Shown piece after piece: positions 34,718 to 37,846 of a DNA stretch of 37,846 nt. Source of the DNA: Rossellomorea aquimaris (GTDB lineage: Bacteria; Bacillota; Bacilli; Bacillales; Bacillaceae_B); NCBI RefSeq assembly GCF_003315075.1, contig NZ_QNRJ01000029.1, positions 1 to 37,846 on the forward strand. The letters run 5' to 3'. The translations under genes were made by a program, and so were the position numbers. Numbering within the stretch: position 1 is the first letter of the stretch; each line of letters starts with the position of its first letter. The notes under the pieces are model-generated. The model saw only the letters and a program-made list of their open reading frames with translations. It did not search any database and was not told where the DNA came from.

Positions 34718-35541
34718 AGACCTAAGAGCCAAATTGAATGAGCTAGAAGGTAATCGTATACTCATCATGGATAACAACAATCTTGAATTTTGTAGCCAAC
34801 ATGATGATGTTTACAGCTCAGAGGAAGTATTTAAGGAGTATGATATGATCCTTATACCTGATTGGGTCCATAGAGAAATCTCTCATAGCCAAAAACGATT
34901 ACATTATTTAGCGAGTGTCCCTATTCCCTATTTTATTGTAAGTGAAGAGGAAGACTATCCGGAGCTGGTTGGGTATCAAGAGCTAAGGTTGCTAGAACTT
35001 TTCTTTCATGCTTCTTCGGCGATTTCACCAGCAAGAAAACTCTATTCTACATTAAAAAAATTCTATCATGAGCATGATGACCTACCAGAAAGTTGGATCG
35101 AGGATTTTTATGAAGAAGGATTTGAAGTGACCAGTGGAACTGATTTAAGAAAAAATGCCGGGGAAACTTCTATATTAGTATTAACTTATTTGTTGCTTCA
35201 CCACTTTTCCCTCGTTAATAGGAAATATCACCATTTTCTCCAGTGATAAAGGAACCCTGACGATTAAAAAGAAAATAATGGACAATCTTCATAAAATAGA
35301 ATTAGTACACAATCCAGCCATTCCTGTCAGTTTCATGAGCACAGATATCTTACTTATAAAAGCTGTAACGGAAGGATAGGTGTCTATTGAAGACGTAGTT
35401 CCTTTAAGACCAAATAGTAAAACGGTCATATTCTCAGTCAAACTCGAAAATGGAAGTGTTTCCAGACACGAATGCGTTATGGATACAATGGAATTTATAA
35501 ACGTTTTAAGGGAAATAGAAAACTACCATTTTGAGTTTTAG
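34704..35541 (+). pseudogene. Broken PIN-domain-like gene
   Basis: The first frame (GTG 34704 to stop 35246, 180 codons) shows a PIN-like start LIMDNNNLEF, a PDWVHREIS segment and a late NAGETSILVLTYLLL acidic helix, all typical of PIN ribonuclease toxins. The frame then ends abruptly. From about 35224 the next frame continues NITIFSSDKGTLTIKKK and more, as PIN proteins do, to an in-frame TAG (35377-35379), then runs on to TAG at 35539-35541. One frameshift near the AAA at 35223-35225 and one nonsense codon therefore separate the pieces. A sequencing error would repair only the frameshift, so the gene is probably inactive. It overlaps the ImmA gene. Confidence 0.7.
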
Positions 35542-35661
35542 AAGAAGAGAAGATCGGTCTATGTTCTACTATATTATATAAATATTAGAGTGGAAGGGTG
35601 ATCGATTCTCCTATCGAGAATGGAGTAAGATTAGGAGATTTGGGGTCAGTCCCCCGGTTCA

Positions 35662-35830
35662 GGGGACGTACTTGATTCTTCATAGGAGGAAGGATCAGAT
35701 ACGTCCCCAAATCCTTTTTGAAAGATTTACGAAATAAGGAAATCTAGGATTCACTCTCATCCCTTTGGATTATTAGAAATACTCCAGTCAAGAAAACGAT
35801 GACAATCAATCCATAGATGTACCACCCCAT
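35662..35830. repeat. 169-bp direct repeat D, copy 2 (right flank of island)
   Basis: It is the second copy of the block at 33225-33394. It starts with GGGGACGTAC and TACGTCCCC (about 35699-35707) and includes the 3' half of the 66-aa gene. The block is intact here and continues into the complete gene, so this copy is the likely original. 35542-35661 shows no gene. Confidence 0.8.
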
Positions 35831-35944
35831 GAAATCAAAAGTTCCATTGGAGATGTATCTTGATGCTTCTTCCATCGCCTTTACAATGCAAAAGGTTAGG
35901 ACGGAAAGACTGGATATTAAAATACCAATGCTTTTCATTTCCAT
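35744..35944 (-). CDS. 66-aa two-span membrane protein
   Basis: The product has two hydrophobic segments (SIGILISSLSVLTFCIVKAM and GWYIYGLIVIVFLTGVFLII) separated by a short polar loop, and a charged tail (RDESES). AGAGGAG precedes the ATG at 35944. The family is unknown. A truncated copy of its 3' end lies at 33308-33394. It is downstream of the 204-aa gene in the same direction with a 61-bp gap, so they may be cotranscribed. Confidence 0.7.
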   Translation of the reverse strand: MEMKSIGILISSLSVLTFCIVKAMEEASRYISNGTFDFMGWYIYGLIVIVFLTGVFLIIQRDESES

Positions 35945-36005
35945 AAAAGTTCTCCTCTCAGCTTATTAAACCTGTTCAATTTATCCTATTCTTATTGATC
36001 GCCCC

Positions 36006-36620
36006 TTACTCCAAACTCCGCGAATAATGATCCTTCACCCAATACGTCAACGTCCCATCCTGCTCGATACGATAACGCAGATCGGCTTTCTGCAATCCCT
36101 CAATCATCAGTGGTCGTAACTCACTCATCTTTCGATTACTTTCTTCTATATAAGTAGATAGTATTTCAGAATGATAGGTGTTGGCATTTGCCGATGATAC
36201 GAGATAGTCGACGGCTGCCTGCTTGATGACGTATAGCTCGATGGTTTTGTTGTGGAGCTCCTTGAAATCGTGGGGAGGATCCAGATTGATGAGCTTCTGA
36301 TAATTTTGCGTGAGCATCATATCGGTTTCGTTGATGTCGAGTGTCAGGGATGAAAGATTTCCGTTAGAAGCGTTGAGCTTGGTCATCAGCTGTTTGAAGC
36401 TTTGGTCACTGGAGCTGAAGTATTGTTCGCGCTCCTGTAGGTAGCTTCGTATTTCTTGTTCCTGCTGGATTGTGATTTCGTTGTAGATCTTCATTGGTAA
36501 CCCGCTTGCGAACAACGCCAGGAGGATGAATACAATGACGCTCCATGACCATTTGGGAGCTTTCTTGCTTTTAGGTCGATACCGATTATCATTCCAGTAG
36601 TCTCTTTCAGCTATAGGCAT
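36006..36620 (-). CDS. Single-span membrane protein with long extracytoplasmic helical region
   Basis: I do not recognise this 204-residue protein. A basic N-terminus (NRYRPKSKKAPK) is followed by one transmembrane span (about 27-43, SVIVFILLALFASGLP), then a largely helical region with repeated polar heptads (about 55-190). It has no Cys and no catalytic motif that I can see. GAGGA lies 8 nt before the ATG at 36620. The 58-bp repeat copy 2 (36628-36685) is immediately upstream and probably holds the promoter. Confidence 0.65.
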   Translation of the reverse strand: MPIAERDYWNDNRYRPKSKKAPKWSWSVIVFILLALFASGLPMKIYNEITIQQEQEIRSYLQEREQYFSSSDQSFKQLMTKLNASNGNLSSLTLDINETDMMLTQNYQKLINLDPPHDFKELHNKTIELYVIKQAAVDYLVSSANANTYHSEILSTYIEESNRKMSELRPLMIEGLQKADLRYRIEQDGTLTYWVKDHYSRSLE

Positions 36621-36627
36621 AAGTGGT

Positions 36628-36685
36628 TCCTCGTTTCATTCAATACTAGTAAAATACTCCTTTTATGTTACCATAATATTACATG
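36628..36685. repeat. 58-bp repeat P, copy 2
   Basis: The second copy of the block at 32551-32608, with about six differences and the same end ACCATAATATTACATG. It sits 7 bp upstream of the - strand 204-aa gene and would contain its ribosome site and promoter. Confidence 0.7.
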
Positions 36686-36741
36686 TTGTTATCGAGAATT
36701 TTGATAATATTAGACAAATTAATAGATAGGGAGCTTAGCTT

Positions 36742-37677
36742 ATGTCATCATTTTTCAAAATGCCTGTTCCAGTAAATATCAACGGGAGATCTTCTAGCAT
36801 AACCAATTCATTTATCAATGGAATTATTCCTTGTATACAACCAACTGACCAAGAAATTAATGAAGTGTTAACTTTATTAGGTATGAATGATGCAATCGTG
36901 TGTGCTTACTGCGGGGATCGTCACACAGAATGGGATCATTTCCGTCCATTGGTGCAAAATAAACGACCGACAGGATATATTTCTGAAATACAGAACTTGG
37001 TTCCAGCTTGTGGGAAATGCAATCAATCCAAGGGTAACTCGAGTTGGAGGGAATGGATCCTGAGTGGTGCAAAACTTTCTCCATATACACGCGGCATTAA
37101 GAATATCACTGAAATCATTAGCAGGCTGGATTCCTTTGAAAAATGGAGTAAACCTACGAAAGTGGAGTTTGATGAAATCGTTGATCCTGAAATATGGGAA
37201 GAGCACTGGAGAAATTGTGATCGAATCCATCAGTTGATGAGAGAGAGTCAGATTCTATCGGACAAGATTAAACTGGAAGTTCAAAGACAAGTTTTGAAGA
37301 ATCCATCAAACGAACATGTAAGCCGACCTGAGGAGATAACAAATTCAAGGGAACCTTATGAAAAGAAGGTGGGTGTTTTAGCGCAAACCACTTTAAGAGA
37401 AATACTGGAATCGAATAGGGTCCCTGAAAAAGAGATTGCACGATTAACAACTGCTTCATATTCAAAGAAGGAATTCAACCTAAGTTTCCCATTACTGAAG
37501 CCACTTGATTATTCATACGATGTTAAACAGCAAATTAAAGATGAAAAGGGTCGTAATCGATATTATTCTTCCCCGATTAGAATAATGGAGAGAGAATACT
37601 ATTTATGTTCTCAATGGTACGAACCAAGTAAAAAACATTTAATCAAGTGGATTGAATTGAATAAAGAACTAGTATAA
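36742..37677 (+). CDS. HNH endonuclease
   Basis: This 311-residue protein has an HNH nuclease domain in its first third. The zinc ribbon is C54 and C57 (CAYC) and C90 and C93 (CGKC), the catalytic motif is DH at D65-H66 (TEWDHFRPL), and N85 (QNLVPAC), N94 and K97 (CNQSKG) complete the family pattern. The C-terminal two-thirds (about 110-311) is helical and unrecognised and might bind DNA. Orphan HNH genes of this kind occur in restriction, phage and defence contexts. GGGAG (36729-36733) precedes the ATG at 36742. No modification gene is next to it in the window. 37678-37846 shows no gene. Confidence 0.8.
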   Translation: MSSFFKMPVPVNINGRSSSITNSFINGIIPCIQPTDQEINEVLTLLGMNDAIVCAYCGDRHTEWDHFRPLVQNKRPTGYISEIQNLVPACGKCNQSKGNSSWREWILSGAKLSPYTRGIKNITEIISRLDSFEKWSKPTKVEFDEIVDPEIWEEHWRNCDRIHQLMRESQILSDKIKLEVQRQVLKNPSNEHVSRPEEITNSREPYEKKVGVLAQTTLREILESNRVPEKEIARLTTASYSKKEFNLSFPLLKPLDYSYDVKQQIKDEKGRNRYYSSPIRIMEREYYLCSQWYEPSKKHLIKWIELNKELV

Positions 37678-37846
37678 AAAGACCTGCGGTAATATGTCAA
37701 ATGAAAAATAACCGAATATGAAATTATCAAAGGTCAGGTTCCTTTAAAAAAAAAAAAGGGATCACCAAACTAAACCAGTAACGGTTGTTAATTACTGGAA
37801 TTTATGAAAAGTTACGAAATGACGTGGTTATGTCATTCCCTTACGC

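Overview
The window reads as chromosomal DNA of an endospore-forming, low-to-mid GC Gram-positive bacterium of the family Bacillaceae. The evidence is strong AGGAGG-type ribosome sites with occasional TTG/GTG starts, a collagen-like exosporium protein of the BclB type, a DUF3231 protein, PerR boxes in front of ahpC and katG, and a phoD/tatC cluster. Several features resemble marine or soil Bacillus-like genera, but I cannot name the species from sequence alone.

Layout. 1-2260: a Dph6-like PP-loop ATPase and a BclB-type exosporium protein with an elaborate 5' leader. 2262-4969: ahpC-ahpF under a PerR box and a small membrane protein. 5099-7647: DUF3231, an AT-rich DUF3800 gene, UPF0158 and a decayed copy of a small gene. 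7848-9480: a three-gene YdcZ-Crp/Fnr-YdcZ operon with a 14-bp palindrome at an activator-like position. 9932-13725: katG (PerR box), a helix-hairpin-helix protein, an AlkD-like glycosylase and an intact 47-aa small gene. 14183-19775: a CPBP protease, a YraQ/ArsP-type permease, a YitT-family protein, a PaiB-like protein and a DinB-like protein. 20056-21293: a MqsA-Panacea antitoxin-like gene preceded by a 69-aa gene. 21462-26338: a cadC-cadA cadmium module bracketed by two related 240- and 368-bp repeats that abut a 5'-truncated surface-protein gene on one side and the first few codons of a probable tatA on the other. 26354-28963: tatC and phoD with a Pho-box-like element. 29231-37677: accessory DNA with an acetyltransferase remnant, a DUF4062 gene coupled to a 54-aa gene, a NUDIX hydrolase, an alpha/beta hydrolase, a LURP-one-like protein, an XRE-ImmA-PIN island (PIN gene broken) between a 170-bp duplication, small membrane proteins and an HNH endonuclease.

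How the parts work together. AhpC/AhpF and KatG form a peroxide defence probably under PerR. PhoD (twin-arginine signal) and TatC are a dedicated export pair, but the gene that looks like tatA is cut by the repeat element. CadC represses its own operon with the CadA pump through two operator copies. The accessory genes (DUF3800, Panacea antitoxin, DUF4062, XRE-ImmA-PIN, HNH) are of kinds often found in toxin-antitoxin or defence settings, though no single known complete defence system is visible.

The most striking unexplained signal is a pair of homologous, roughly 128-bp noncoding elements (9701-9829 on +, 19010-19137 on -). Each is built of six degenerate TTATGANCC units in the same 21-20-21-20-20 spacing, and each lies between convergent genes. 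A second theme is a dispersed GGGGAC(A/G)G-type palindromic motif found at many intergenic sites and also at the ends of the repeats flanking the cadmium module.
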